Assembly (NCBI RefSeq): GCF_900115085.1
Contig: NZ_FOVF01000004.1
Location: 1-64,000 of the forward strand
DNA length: 64,000 nucleotides
Source: Dokdonella immobilis
GTDB lineage: Bacteria; Pseudomonadota; Gammaproteobacteria; Xanthomonadales; Rhodanobacteraceae
Direction of reading: 5' to 3'
The notes below the pieces were generated by a model. It saw nothing but the letters and a program-made list of their open reading frames with translations. It searched no databases and was not told where the DNA came from. A program made the position numbers and the translations under genes. Below, piece after piece: positions 56,393 through 64,000 of this stretch; positions within the stretch are counted from its first letter, which is position 1, and each line of letters opens with the position of its first letter.

Positions 56393-57700
56393 TCAGCGCT
56401 GGCTGGGATCGAAGTGTTTGCGCAGGCCCTGCCAGCATTCCAGATAGCCCTGCTGCAACTGCGGCGATTCGAGTGCCTGGCGGGTCGGATGGATAACCGC
56501 CCGGGTCTCGAACATGAAGGCCATCGTATCGACGATATGGTCCGGTTGCGAGGTATCGGACCGGCTGGCCTTCTCGAAGCTGGCCGCATCGGGTCCATGC
56601 CCGGTCATGCAATTGTGCAGGCTGCCACCGCCCGGTACGAAGCCGCCGGCCTTGGCGTCGTAGGCGCCATGGATCAGGCCCATGTATTCGCTGGCGACAT
56701 TGCGGTGGAACCAGGGTGGCCGGAAGGTGTCTTCGGCGCAAAGCCAGCGCGGCGGAAAGATGACGAAATCCAGATTCGCGGTACCCGGGGTCTCACTGGC
56801 CGAGGTCAGGACCGTGAAGATCGACGGATCCGGATGGTCGTAGCTGATCGACCCGATCGTGTTGAAGCGGCGCAGGTCGTAGCGGTACGGCACGTGGTTG
56901 CCATGCCAGGCGACGACATCGAGGGGCGAATGGCCGATGGCCGCGCGCCAGAGCCGCCCCTGGAACTTGGCGATCAGCTCGAACTCGCCCTCGAAATCCT
57001 CGTAGCGCGCGACCGGGGTCTCGAAATCGCGCGGATTGGCCAGGCCATTCGAGCCGATCGGACCGAGTTCGGGCAGGCGCAATGCGCTGCCGAAATTCTC
57101 GGCGACATAGCCACGCGCATCGCCATCGGGGAGATCGACGCGAAAACGGATGCCGCGCGGAATCACCGCGATCTGCTGCGGCTCGATCTCGAGCACGCCA
57201 AGTTCGGTGTGAATGACCAAGCGGCCGAGCTGCGGAACAATCAGCAGTTCGCCGTCGGCGTCGTAGAAGTAGCGTCCCTGCATCGAACGGTTGGCCGCAT
57301 ACAGGTGGATGCCGATGCCCGATTGTGCCGCGGGGCCGCCATTGCCAGCCATCGACACGAGGCCATCAATGAAATCCGTCGGTCTTTCCGGCACCGGCAG
57401 CGGGTCCCAGCGCAGCTGGTTGGGATTGGTCGGAACCTCGTCGAACCGGTTGTGCAGGGACGAGTCATCGATCGCAATGAACGGCTTGTGCATCGCCGCG
57501 GGACGGATCCGGTACAACCAGCTGCGCCGGTTGTACGAGCGCGGCGCGGTGAATGCCGTGCCCGATATCTGCTCGGCATAGAGCCCGTAGGCGACCCGTT
57601 GTGGCGAATTGCGCCCTTCCGGCAGTGCGCCGGCAAGTGCTTCGCTGGCGAATTCGTTGCCGAAGCCGGATTGGTAGGAAGCTGTTTCAGTGATGATCAT
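56393..57700 (-). CDS. hmgA: Homogentisate 1,2-dioxygenase
   Basis: Iron-dependent ring-cleaving enzyme converting homogentisate to maleylacetoacetate. The 435-residue protein begins [20 protein letters not shown], a typical start, and has the beta-barrel and C-terminal active region with '[20 protein letters not shown]' (His and Glu iron ligands) and '[20 protein letters not shown]' (further His ligands). Length is normal. A DUF559 cassette of about half a kilobase separates it from hppD, which it would otherwise follow closely. Confidence 0.97.
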   Translation of the reverse strand: MIITETASYQSGFGNEFASEALAGALPEGRNSPQRVAYGLYAEQISGTAFTAPRSYNRRSWLYRIRPAAMHKPFIAIDDSSLHNRFDEVPTNPNQLRWDPLPVPERPTDFIDGLVSMAGNGGPAAQSGIGIHLYAANRSMQGRYFYDADGELLIVPQLGRLVIHTELGVLEIEPQQIAVIPRGIRFRVDLPDGDARGYVAENFGSALRLPELGPIGSNGLANPRDFETPVARYEDFEGEFELIAKFQGRLWRAAIGHSPLDVVAWHGNHVPYRYDLRRFNTIGSISYDHPDPSIFTVLTSASETPGTANLDFVIFPPRWLCAEDTFRPPWFHRNVASEYMGLIHGAYDAKAGGFVPGGGSLHNCMTGHGPDAASFEKASRSDTSQPDHIVDTMAFMFETRAVIHPTRQALESPQLQQGYLECWQGLRKHFDPSQR

Positions 57701-57714
57701 CGCTTTTGCTCAAT

Positions 57715-58241
57715 AGCCCCTCTCCCGCCGGGAGAGGGGTTTGGGTGAGGGTTCGGACTGGAAAGGTTATGAACAATTGCCTCGAGAACTGCATCTATTC
57801 ACCAGACTACGTCGTTGTTCCAGAATCGAACGACCGGCCAGCCTTGCTGTTCGAGTAGAGCCGTTCTGCCTGCATCCACTGAATCCGAATGCTGCGAGCC
57901 GTCGAGTTCGAAGATCAAGCGACGTTCAAGACAGCAAGAATCCGCGACAAAGGGTGGGATGGGATGCTGACGACGAAACTTGAAGTTCAGGATCTGCCGA
58001 CCGCGAATTCGAGCCCACAGCTTGCGTTTCGCTTCAGTCAATTCGCTTCGCAAGCGCCTTGCGCTCGCCAACGTATCGGTAGGCAATGGTGGCTTGATCC
58101 CTTCCGGCATATCGACTGACCCAGGCTTTCCAACATCTTCGCGCCGAAAATCTTGTCGCTCGAATGGGCTTCCACCAGTGGGCGCCGATTCTCGGCAATC
58201 CGTACCCTCACCCCAACCCTCTCCCGGGGGGAGAGGGAGCT
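57715..58241. mobile_element. DUF559 cassette bounded by 42-bp inverted repeats
   Basis: 57715-57756 and 58200-58241 are near-identical in inverted orientation; each begins AGC(C/T)CC and holds CCCTCTCCC...GGGAGAGGG and GGGTGAGGGT. Between them lies a single DUF559 gene. The unit fits exactly between the hmgA start (57700) and the hppD stop (58247), splitting the tyrosine operon. This suggests a small mobile or mobilised unit; no transposase is present. Confidence 0.65.
57799..58110 (-). pseudogene. DUF559 (Vsr-like endonuclease fold) protein, C-terminally truncated
   Basis: A 103-residue frame matching DUF559 proteins, related to very-short-patch-repair endonucleases. The N-terminal helix 'RSELTEAKRKLWARIRGRQI', 'NFKFRRQHPIPPFVADSCCL' and the acidic core 'RRLIFELDGSQHSD' are visible. 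The reading ends 'VVRFWNNDVVW' at a TGA. Translation beyond the TGA continues 'IDAVLEAIVHNL', the sequence normally found at the end of the family. So a stop codon has probably cut off the last helix, and the gene may be degraded or still active. An upstream in-frame extension reads the inverted repeat ('PLPPGEGWGEG') and is not counted. Its cellular role is unknown. Confidence 0.75.
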
Positions 58242-58246
58242 CAAGC

Positions 58247-59344
58247 TCAGAGCACGCCGCGGCGCATCTGGTCGCGTTCGATCGACTCGAACAGGGCCTG
58301 GAAGTTGCCTTCGCCGAAACCCGGGTTGCCCTTGCGCTGGATGATCTCGAAGAAGATCGGGCCGATGCAGTTCTGGGTGAAGATCTGCAGCAAGAGCTTC
58401 TTCTTGGTTTCGGCATCGGCATCGATCAGGATGCGGTTCTTCGCCATGCGCGCGACGTCTTCGCCGTGGTTCGGGATGCGCTCGTCGATGACCTCGTAAT
58501 AGGCATCCGGCGTATCGAGGAATTCGACGCCCTGCGCGCGCATGGCCTCGATGGTCGAATAGATGTCGTCGGTGAAGCAGGCGATGTGCTGGATGCCCTC
58601 GCCGTGGTACTCGTTGAGATACTCGTTGATCTGCGATTTCTCGTCCGAGGACTCGTTGAGCGGGATGCGGACCATGCCGTCCGGCGCGGTCATCGCCTTG
58701 GACACCAGTCCGGTCTTGGCACCCTTGATGTCGAAGTAGCGGATTTCGCGGAAGTTGAACAGGCGCTCGTAATAGTCCGACCACTTCTGCATGTTGCCGA
58801 AGTAGAGATTGTGGGTAAGGTGATCGATGAAGGTCAGGCCGAATCCCTTCGGGTTCTGTTCGGCGCCGGCAATCGGCTCATAGTCGGCGGCGTAGATGTC
58901 CCCCGCATCGCCGTAGCGATCGACCAGGTACAGCATGCAGTCGCCAATGCCCTTGACCACCGGCGCGTCGACCGCCTTGCTCTCGGCCTTCTCACCGATC
59001 GCCTCACCACCATTGGCGATGACCCGGCTGCAGACTTCGTCGGCAGGCTTGCTGACGCGGATCGCGAAACCGCAGGCGCTCGGTCCGTGCGCCCTGGCAA
59101 AATCCGCCGCGAACGAGTCCGTATCCTCGTTGATCAGAAAGTTGACCGTACCCTGCCGGTAGACCGTGATCGGCCGGCGCTTGTGCTTGAGCACGGCAGT
59201 GAATCCCATCCTGCGGAAATAGGCGTGCAGCTTCATCGGCTCGGGCGAGGCGAACTCGACGAATTCGAATCCGTCGATTCCCATCGGATTCTCGAACGTC
59301 GTAACCTGCATGCCGGTGTTCGCGGTCTGAAGCTGGGCGTTCAT
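58247..59344 (-). CDS. hppD: 4-hydroxyphenylpyruvate dioxygenase
   Basis: Fe(II) enzyme converting 4-hydroxyphenylpyruvate to homogentisate. The 365-residue protein starts MNAQLQTANTGMQVTTFENP and has the C-terminal domain ligands in 'FIDHLTHNLYFGNM', 'IQHIACFTDDIYSTI' and 'IFFEIIQRKGNPGFGEGNF'. Its N-terminal domain matches the usual fold ('GFEFVEFASPEP'). It heads the minus-strand tyrosine operon and is divergent from a MarR-type regulator, with a promoter and a palindromic operator candidate between them (59388-59416). Confidence 0.97.
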   Translation of the reverse strand: MNAQLQTANTGMQVTTFENPMGIDGFEFVEFASPEPMKLHAYFRRMGFTAVLKHKRRPITVYRQGTVNFLINEDTDSFAADFARAHGPSACGFAIRVSKPADEVCSRVIANGGEAIGEKAESKAVDAPVVKGIGDCMLYLVDRYGDAGDIYAADYEPIAGAEQNPKGFGLTFIDHLTHNLYFGNMQKWSDYYERLFNFREIRYFDIKGAKTGLVSKAMTAPDGMVRIPLNESSDEKSQINEYLNEYHGEGIQHIACFTDDIYSTIEAMRAQGVEFLDTPDAYYEVIDERIPNHGEDVARMAKNRILIDADAETKKKLLLQIFTQNCIGPIFFEIIQRKGNPGFGEGNFQALFESIERDQMRRGVL

Positions 59345-59387
59345 GGCGGAATCCTCGCTGTTCGTTCGGCTGCCTGGTGAACCTGCC

Positions 59388-59416
59388 ATAATAGTTACAC
59401 CTGAAACCATCCGCAA
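59388..59416 (-). promoter_or_regulatory. hppD promoter with palindromic operator in the spacer
   Basis: On the minus strand: -35 TTGCGG (59411-59416), a 17-base spacer, -10 TATTAT (59388-59393). The spacer contains GTTTCAGGTGTAAC (59394-59407), an inverted repeat GTTTCA-GG-TGTAAC with one mismatch. The site lies between hppD and the divergent MarR gene and is well placed for that repressor. Confidence 0.6.
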
Positions 59417-59429
59417 GAGGCAAGGCCCC

Positions 59430-59885
59430 ATGCCCGGTCACGCGCTGCTCGAACTCGAGACTTTCCTGCCCTACCGCCTCTCGGTGCTTTCGAACACGCT
59501 GAGCCAGGCCATCGCGAAGGTCTACGAGAAGCGTTTCGACCTCTCGGTCACCGAATGGCGGGCCATGGCCGTACTGGGCTACTGCGCCAACCTCTCCGCC
59601 CGCGAAGTCGCGGAACGTACGGCCATGGACAAGGTGGCGGTCAGCCGCGCGGTCGCCCGGCTGCTGGCCAAGGGGCATATCGAACGCGGCACGGCCCGCC
59701 ATGACAAGCGCCAGTCGGTGCTGCGCCTGTCCGAGGAAGGCTGGAAGATCTACGACCAGGTGGCGCCGCTGGCGCTCGAACACGAGCAACGCCTGCTCGC
59801 CCACCTGAACGAGGAGGAACGCCAGTGGCTGGCGCGCATCCTCGATACCCTGTGGCAGGCCGAGCTGGTCGAGTCGAAGCGCTGA
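59430..59885 (+). CDS. MarR family transcriptional regulator
   Basis: A 151-residue winged-helix repressor-type protein. The recognition helix and wing are visible in 'AREVAERTAMDKVAVSRAVA' and 'RLLAKGHIERGTARHDKRQS', with 'LRLSEEGWKIYD' following; helix 1 and the C-terminal helices form the dimerisation part. It is divergent from hppD and probably controls the tyrosine operon, perhaps in response to homogentisate or 4-hydroxyphenylpyruvate (inference). The start at 59430 is the ATG that gives the conserved N-terminus; in-frame codons further up cross the operator. Confidence 0.9.
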   Translation: MPGHALLELETFLPYRLSVLSNTLSQAIAKVYEKRFDLSVTEWRAMAVLGYCANLSAREVAERTAMDKVAVSRAVARLLAKGHIERGTARHDKRQSVLRLSEEGWKIYDQVAPLALEHEQRLLAHLNEEERQWLARILDTLWQAELVESKR

Positions 59886-59889
59886 AGCA

Positions 59890-60210
59890 ACGACGAAGCA
59901 GCAACGCGGGAACGGCCATCGAAGCCCGCGTCACGATTCGTGCTCTTCGTAGGAGCGCCTTCAGGCGCGATGCGCTTCGCCGGACCTGAAGAAATGGCAT
60001 CGCGGCTAAAGCCGCTTCCAACAACGAAGCCGCAACGCAAGGACCGCCATCGAATCCCGCGCCACGCAACGCAAGCTTTTGGCCCCGTAGGAAGAGCCTT
60101 CAGGCTCGACGCTTTTCGATAACGTGCGAGAAAAAACATCGCGGCTGAAGCCGCTCCCAACAACGAAGCGACAACGCAGCCGCGGCCAGCGAAGCCCGCG
60201 CCTCCCGACG
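59890..60210. repeat. REP array, same family as 32345-33062
   Basis: Two units of the ~133 bp repeat: GTAGGAGCGCCTTCAGGCGC starts at 59949 and GTAGGAAGAGCCTTCAGGCT at 60087, each followed by the inverted word GGCATCGCGG or ACATCGCGGCTGAAGCCGCT. Shared flanking words CAACGAAGC, CCGCCATCGAA and CCCGCGCC are those of the other array. It fills the gap between the MarR gene and the convergent transporter gene. Confidence 0.85.
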
Positions 60211-60263
60211 CAGGCTCATGCCAGCAAGCGCACCGATACCCGATGCGCCCTGGAATACGGCCC

Positions 60264-61778
60264 CTACTTCACCCCATGCATGAGCTTGTTGATCAGCGGT
60301 GCGATCAGGAACAGGAAGATGCCGGCGCCGAGCAGCAGCCAGAAGCTGAAGGTGAATCCGCTCAGGGCCGAGGCCACGGTCATGCCGGTTTCACCGCTGA
60401 CCTCACCGGCGAAGATGCCGGACAGGTTGTTGCCGATGGCCGTGCTGAGGAACCAGCCGCCCATGGCCAGGCCGACGAAACGGATCGGCGCGAGCTTGGT
60501 CACCATCGACAGACCGATCGGCGACAGGCAGAGCTCGCCGGCAGTCTGCAGCACATAGACCAGGACCAGCGGCCAGAACGGGATCAGACCATCGGCCCCG
60601 ACCAGGTTCTTCAGCGCATACATCAGCACGAGAAAGGCGATCGCATTGCCGAGCAGGCCGAGACCAAACTTGCGCGGGATCGATGGCTCCATCTTCTTGC
60701 GGCCGAGATAGCCCCAGATCATTGCTGCGATCGGCGCGAGCAGGACGATCGCGACCGGATTGACCGACTGGAACCAGCCGACCGGGAATTCCCAGCCGCC
60801 GAACATCTTGCGGTCGACGATGCCTTCGGCAAGGAAGTTGAACGAGCTGCCGGCCTGCTCGAAGAACATCCAGAACAGCACGTTGAACAGGAAGATGATC
60901 AGCATGGCGATGACCCGATGGGTCTGCACCTTGCCTTCGCGAATCGCCTCGACCAGCAGCATCACGGCGAGGCCGACGAACAGCGTCGCCAGCAACCAGG
61001 CAAGGATTTCGGCGCCGACCCTGTCGATGAGCAGGTAGACGATCGGCACCGAAACGGCGGCACCGACGATCACCCCAATCATGCTCTTCATGCCATTGCG
61101 GTCCGCCGGCGGTTCGCCGATGCCCTTGAGCTGGGCGCGACCGAACCAGAACCAGAGGAAGCTGATGATCATGCCGGCGCCGGTGGCGGCAAACACGACC
61201 TTGTAGTTCTGCTGCATCGGCGTGTCGGTGATCACGCTGGCCAGCCAGCCGGTGACCAGCGGGGCGACCAGCGCACCGGCGTTGATTCCCATGTAGAAGA
61301 TCGTGAAGCCGCGGTCGCGACGATCGTCGCCGACGCCATAGAGCTGGCCCACCATGGTCGAAATGTTCGGTTTGAACAGGCCGTTGCCGACGATGACGAG
61401 GGACAGACCGAACACGAACAGGTCCTGGTTGGGCAGCATGATCGTGAACAGGCCGGCGGCCATGATCAGGGCGCCGAGCAGGATCGAACGCTGGTAGCCG
61501 ATGATGCGATCGGCGACATAACCACCGAACAGCGCGGTGGCATAGACCAGGGCCAGGAAGGCGCCATAGGTGCGGCTCGCATACCCTTGCCCGGAGGCAT
61601 CGCCGTCGAAGAACTGGGCCACGATGTAGAGGGTCAGCGCCCAGCGCATGCCATAGAACGCGAAGCGTTCCCAGAACTCGGTCATGAACAGCATCCACAA
61701 TGGCCGCGGATGGCCCAGCGCGTCCTTGAACTCGTATGGCGGTGGAGCCGGTGTCGCGGAATCGGTGGCGCCGGTCAT
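60264..61778 (-). CDS. POT family proton-coupled di/tripeptide transporter
   Basis: An inner-membrane peptide importer with 12-14 helices, 504 residues. The POT hallmark ExxER motif is present as 'EFWERFAFYGMRW', with 'GGYVADRIIGYQR' (loop 2-3), 'GNGLFKPNISTMVGQLYG' and 'FFEQAGSSFNFLAEG' as in DtpA-type members. The start at MTGATDSATPAPPPYEFKDA is preferred; 22 further in-frame residues upstream are not conserved-looking. It lies just downstream of kynA on the same strand. With the secreted subtilase and aromatic amino acid catabolism, it suggests use of external peptides. Confidence 0.93.
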   Translation of the reverse strand: MTGATDSATPAPPPYEFKDALGHPRPLWMLFMTEFWERFAFYGMRWALTLYIVAQFFDGDASGQGYASRTYGAFLALVYATALFGGYVADRIIGYQRSILLGALIMAAGLFTIMLPNQDLFVFGLSLVIVGNGLFKPNISTMVGQLYGVGDDRRDRGFTIFYMGINAGALVAPLVTGWLASVITDTPMQQNYKVVFAATGAGMIISFLWFWFGRAQLKGIGEPPADRNGMKSMIGVIVGAAVSVPIVYLLIDRVGAEILAWLLATLFVGLAVMLLVEAIREGKVQTHRVIAMLIIFLFNVLFWMFFEQAGSSFNFLAEGIVDRKMFGGWEFPVGWFQSVNPVAIVLLAPIAAMIWGYLGRKKMEPSIPRKFGLGLLGNAIAFLVLMYALKNLVGADGLIPFWPLVLVYVLQTAGELCLSPIGLSMVTKLAPIRFVGLAMGGWFLSTAIGNNLSGIFAGEVSGETGMTVASALSGFTFSFWLLLGAGIFLFLIAPLINKLMHGVK

Positions 61779-61889
61779 GCAGTTCTCCCTCGATGAACAG
61801 TGGTTAACCGATTGAGGATTACCGACTGCGCAGGTCCCCGTCAAATCAAAGCGCTCCTGCTGCGCCGCAGCATCCGCAAGATTCCACGT

Positions 61890-62735
61890 TCAGCTACCGA
61901 TAACGGTACGCACGTCGAGCAGTTCCGGGAAGAAGGTCAGTTCGAGCGCCTTCTTGAGGAACGCGACGCCCGAAGACCCGCCCGTTCCTCGCTTGTGCCC
62001 GATGATGCGCTCGACCGTCTTCATGTGGCGGAAGCGCCAGAGCTGGAACGATTCCTCGACATCGACGAGTTGCTCGCAGAAGTGGTACTCCGCCCAGAAT
62101 TCATCGGCGTTTTCGTAGATGCGCTTGAACACCGGCACGAGATCGGCGCGGTAGCGATGCGGCTGCGACCAGTCGCGCTCGACGCAACCGGCCGGGATGG
62201 CATGGCCGGAACGATGCAGGTAGCGCAGGAATTCGTCATACAGGCTCGGCGATTCGAGGGCCCGGCGCAGTTCGGCCTGGCGCGGTGGATCGTGTTCGAA
62301 CACGGCGAGCATGTCGGCATTCTTGTTGCCGAGCAGGAACTCGATCATTCGGTACTGGTGCGACTGGAATCCCGAGGCCGGACCGAGCACGTGGCGGAAC
62401 TCCTGGTATTCGGTCGGCGTCAGCGTTTCGAGGACGGCCCACTGCTCGAACAGCTGGCGCTGGATCTGCTTGACCCGGGCCAGGATCTTCAGGCACGAGT
62501 CAGTCTGGTCGATCGCGAGCAGACCGATCGCCGCCTGCAGTTCGTGGATGACCAGCTTCATCCACAGTTCGCTGACGTGGTGCTGGACGATGAACAGCAA
62601 TTCGTCGTGGTGCGGCGGATTGCTGATCGGACGCTGTGCCGAGAGCAGGGTCTCCAGTTGCAGATAACCGCCGTAGGTCAGGCGATCACGCAGATCGATT
62701 TCGATGCCTTGTTCGAGTTCGCGCCGGTTTTCCAT
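61890..62735 (-). CDS. kynA: Tryptophan 2,3-dioxygenase
   Basis: Haem enzyme opening the indole ring of tryptophan to N-formylkynurenine. The 281-residue protein has the substrate/haem segment '[20 protein letters not shown]', '[17 protein letters not shown]' and '[20 protein letters not shown]' (proximal His and substrate loop). Length is typical of bacterial enzymes. No kynureninase or formamidase lies next to it in the window, so the rest of the pathway is elsewhere. It follows the divergent E1-alpha gene across about 350 bases. Confidence 0.95.
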   Translation of the reverse strand: MENRRELEQGIEIDLRDRLTYGGYLQLETLLSAQRPISNPPHHDELLFIVQHHVSELWMKLVIHELQAAIGLLAIDQTDSCLKILARVKQIQRQLFEQWAVLETLTPTEYQEFRHVLGPASGFQSHQYRMIEFLLGNKNADMLAVFEHDPPRQAELRRALESPSLYDEFLRYLHRSGHAIPAGCVERDWSQPHRYRADLVPVFKRIYENADEFWAEYHFCEQLVDVEESFQLWRFRHMKTVERIIGHKRGTGGSSGVAFLKKALELTFFPELLDVRTVIGS

Positions 62736-63083
62736 GGTTCGAGCGGTTTCCGTGAGGGCAAGGAGCAGGCCAAGCTACCCGAGCCGGAACACCATCGCCA
62801 GTCCCGGCCATTCGCCCGCGCAGGGTCGGCCCATTGCTGCGGCGGGCCTTGCGCGTCGACGCAGCGCTTGCTATCAAGTACGGACTCGTCGTGGCGCAGG
62901 GCCACGCATCGGCGCAGTCTCGAGCCGTCCGGCACTGGATCCGGATTCCGCACGAAACGTTCGCACCGTTCCCGCAGACCCGTCGGCTGTCCGGACGGTG
63001 CGCCGCGACGACACGTCACAGCTCCGGCCGATGCTTGGCCAATTCGCGCCGTCATTGCGAGGCGCGGTCCAGTGGAGAAACCC
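62736..63083. other. Gene-free stretch between kynA and the E1-alpha gene
   Basis: About 350 bases between divergent genes, without a convincing frame or promoter. The last bases give GGAG ahead of the GTG start at 63084. Confidence 0.45.
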
Positions 63084-64000
63084 GTGCCCATAGCCGCCAC
63101 CTTCGAAATCGAATACCTGCAATACCTCGACGCCGAGGGCAAGCTGGTCCGCGACGACCTGCCCGCATTCGCCCGCGACACCAAGCAACTGGTCAAGCTG
63201 TACCAGGAAATGCTCATGGTGCGTGTGTTCGATGCCAAGGCGATCGCCCTGCAGCGCACCGGAAAACTCGGCACCTACGCGCCTTGCCTCGGTCACGAGG
63301 CCACCTATCTCGCGATCGGCAGCACCATGCAGGAAGACGACTGCTTCGCGCCAAGCTATCGCGAATACGGCGTGCAGTTCCATCGCGGCGTCAAGCCTCG
63401 CGAATTGCTGATGTACTGGGGCGGCGACGAGCGCGGCAGCAATTTTTCCGGCCCGGCCCATGACTTCGCCTGGTGCGTGCCGATCGGCACGCAATGCCTG
63501 CACGCGGCCGGTTCCGCACTCGCCTTCAAGATCCGCAAGGAGCCGCGCGTCGCAGTCTGCACGATTGGTGATGGCGGTTCCTCGAAGGCCGATTTCAACA
63601 GCGCACTGAACGTCGCCGGCGCAATGTCGCTGCCGCTGGTCGCCGTGATCGTCAACAACGGTTGGGCAATCTCGGTGCCGCGCGACGCGCAGACCGGGGC
63701 CCGGACCCTGGCCCAGAAGGGCATCGCCGCCGGCCTCGAATGCCTGCAGGTCGACGGCAACGACCTGATCGCGATGCGCGCGGCCATGGACCACGCGCTC
63801 AAGCGCGCCCGCCACGGCCATGGCGGCATGGTCATCGAGGCGGTCACCTACCGCCTGTCCGACCACACCACGGCCGACGATGCGCGTCGCTACCGTTCCG
63901 AACAGGAGGTCAAGGACGCCTGGGCGCGCGAACCGCTGCGCCGCATGAAGGCCTACCTGATGTCGCTCAATGCCTGGACCGAGGACGAGGAGACGGCCTG
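63084..64000 (+). CDS. 2-oxoacid dehydrogenase E1 component, alpha subunit (partial, runs off the window)
   Basis: The first 305 residues of a TPP-dependent E1-alpha subunit, either pyruvate (PdhA) or branched-chain 2-oxoacid type. The start is GTG at 63084 with GGAG about six bases upstream. Visible are 'ALQRTGKLGTYAPCLGHEAT', 'EYGVQFHRGVKPRELLMYWG', the TPP-binding 'TIGDGGSSKADFNSALNVAG' with 'VNNGWAISVP' (GDG...NN motif), and 'YRLSDHTTADDARRYRS' (phosphorylation-loop-like region). The remaining part and any beta/E2 genes lie to the right of the window. Substrate cannot be fixed from this part. Confidence 0.9.
   Translation, partial: MPIAATFEIEYLQYLDAEGKLVRDDLPAFARDTKQLVKLYQEMLMVRVFDAKAIALQRTGKLGTYAPCLGHEATYLAIGSTMQEDDCFAPSYREYGVQFHRGVKPRELLMYWGGDERGSNFSGPAHDFAWCVPIGTQCLHAAGSALAFKIRKEPRVAVCTIGDGGSSKADFNSALNVAGAMSLPLVAVIVNNGWAISVPRDAQTGARTLAQKGIAAGLECLQVDGNDLIAMRAAMDHALKRARHGHGGMVIEAVTYRLSDHTTADDARRYRSEQEVKDAWAREPLRRMKAYLMSLNAWTEDEETA

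Noticed and set aside
58111-58422. Extension of the DUF559 gene to a 207-codon protein
   Set aside because: The extra N-terminal part is the antisense of hppD followed by translation of the inverted repeat.

Overview
This is a high-GC chromosomal window with dense, well-spaced genes and no rRNA, tRNA, CRISPR or complete insertion sequence that I can see. Three things suggest a gammaproteobacterium of the Lysobacterales (Xanthomonadales), probably near Rhodanobacteraceae: the rubredoxin-thiE-hemL arrangement, REP repeats starting with GTAG, and secreted proteins carrying an 'IF.(D/N)GFE' motif. Taxonomy is inference from gene content and style; no marker gene was compared.

Left part (0.6-22.9 kb), mostly housekeeping. 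Rubredoxin diverges from thiE-hemL, which share a 4-nt overlap, followed by a transsulfuration enzyme. On the minus strand follow an acetylornithine-type aminotransferase, an acyl-CoA ligase, a small Cys-rich secreted protein, a LON-domain protein with an SDR, mpl, a membrane protein and adk. On the plus strand come a PPi-dependent phosphofructokinase, a polytopic membrane protein and a membrane H+-pyrophosphatase, a possible pyrophosphate-energy module. Acetoacetyl-CoA ligase and an epimerase-GT2-GtrA cassette for surface glycan modification follow.

Accessory segment (about 22.9-30.9 kb), visibly lower in GC. It holds a large GT-C-like membrane protein, an FG-GAP repeat secreted protein and a DUF4214-FkbM methyltransferase. 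These surround the cystathionine gamma-lyase-type gene and separate it from cystathionine beta-synthase. Two copies of an apparently undescribed inverted-repeat element (23002-23292 and 29091-29276) lie in this segment. Upstream of cystathionine beta-synthase is a REP array with a period of about 133 bp (32345-33062); a shorter array of the same family lies at 59890-60210.

Middle (33-53 kb). A YdcH/DUF465 protein, a DUF4398 lipoprotein plus DUF4398/OmpA-like pair, and the type IV pilus ATPase PilU precede the most unusual cluster (36.6-46.0 kb). That cluster has a PiuC-like hydroxylase, a sulfotransferase-like protein, a second 2OG-Fe(II) oxygenase, two TPR-sulfotransferases and a TonB-dependent receptor. 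I read it as a candidate uptake/modification system of unknown substrate. An outer-membrane barrel-like protein, Hsp33, a large secreted subtilase and MtgA follow.

Right part (53.6-64 kb). This is an aromatic amino acid catabolism region: maiA, fahA, hmgA, hppD, a divergent MarR regulator, a POT peptide transporter and kynA, ending in a truncated 2-oxoacid dehydrogenase E1-alpha gene. A DUF559 gene bounded by 42-bp inverted repeats sits exactly between hmgA and hppD and looks like a small inserted cassette. Secreted protease, peptide transporter and Tyr/Trp catabolism together suggest a protein-degrading lifestyle.
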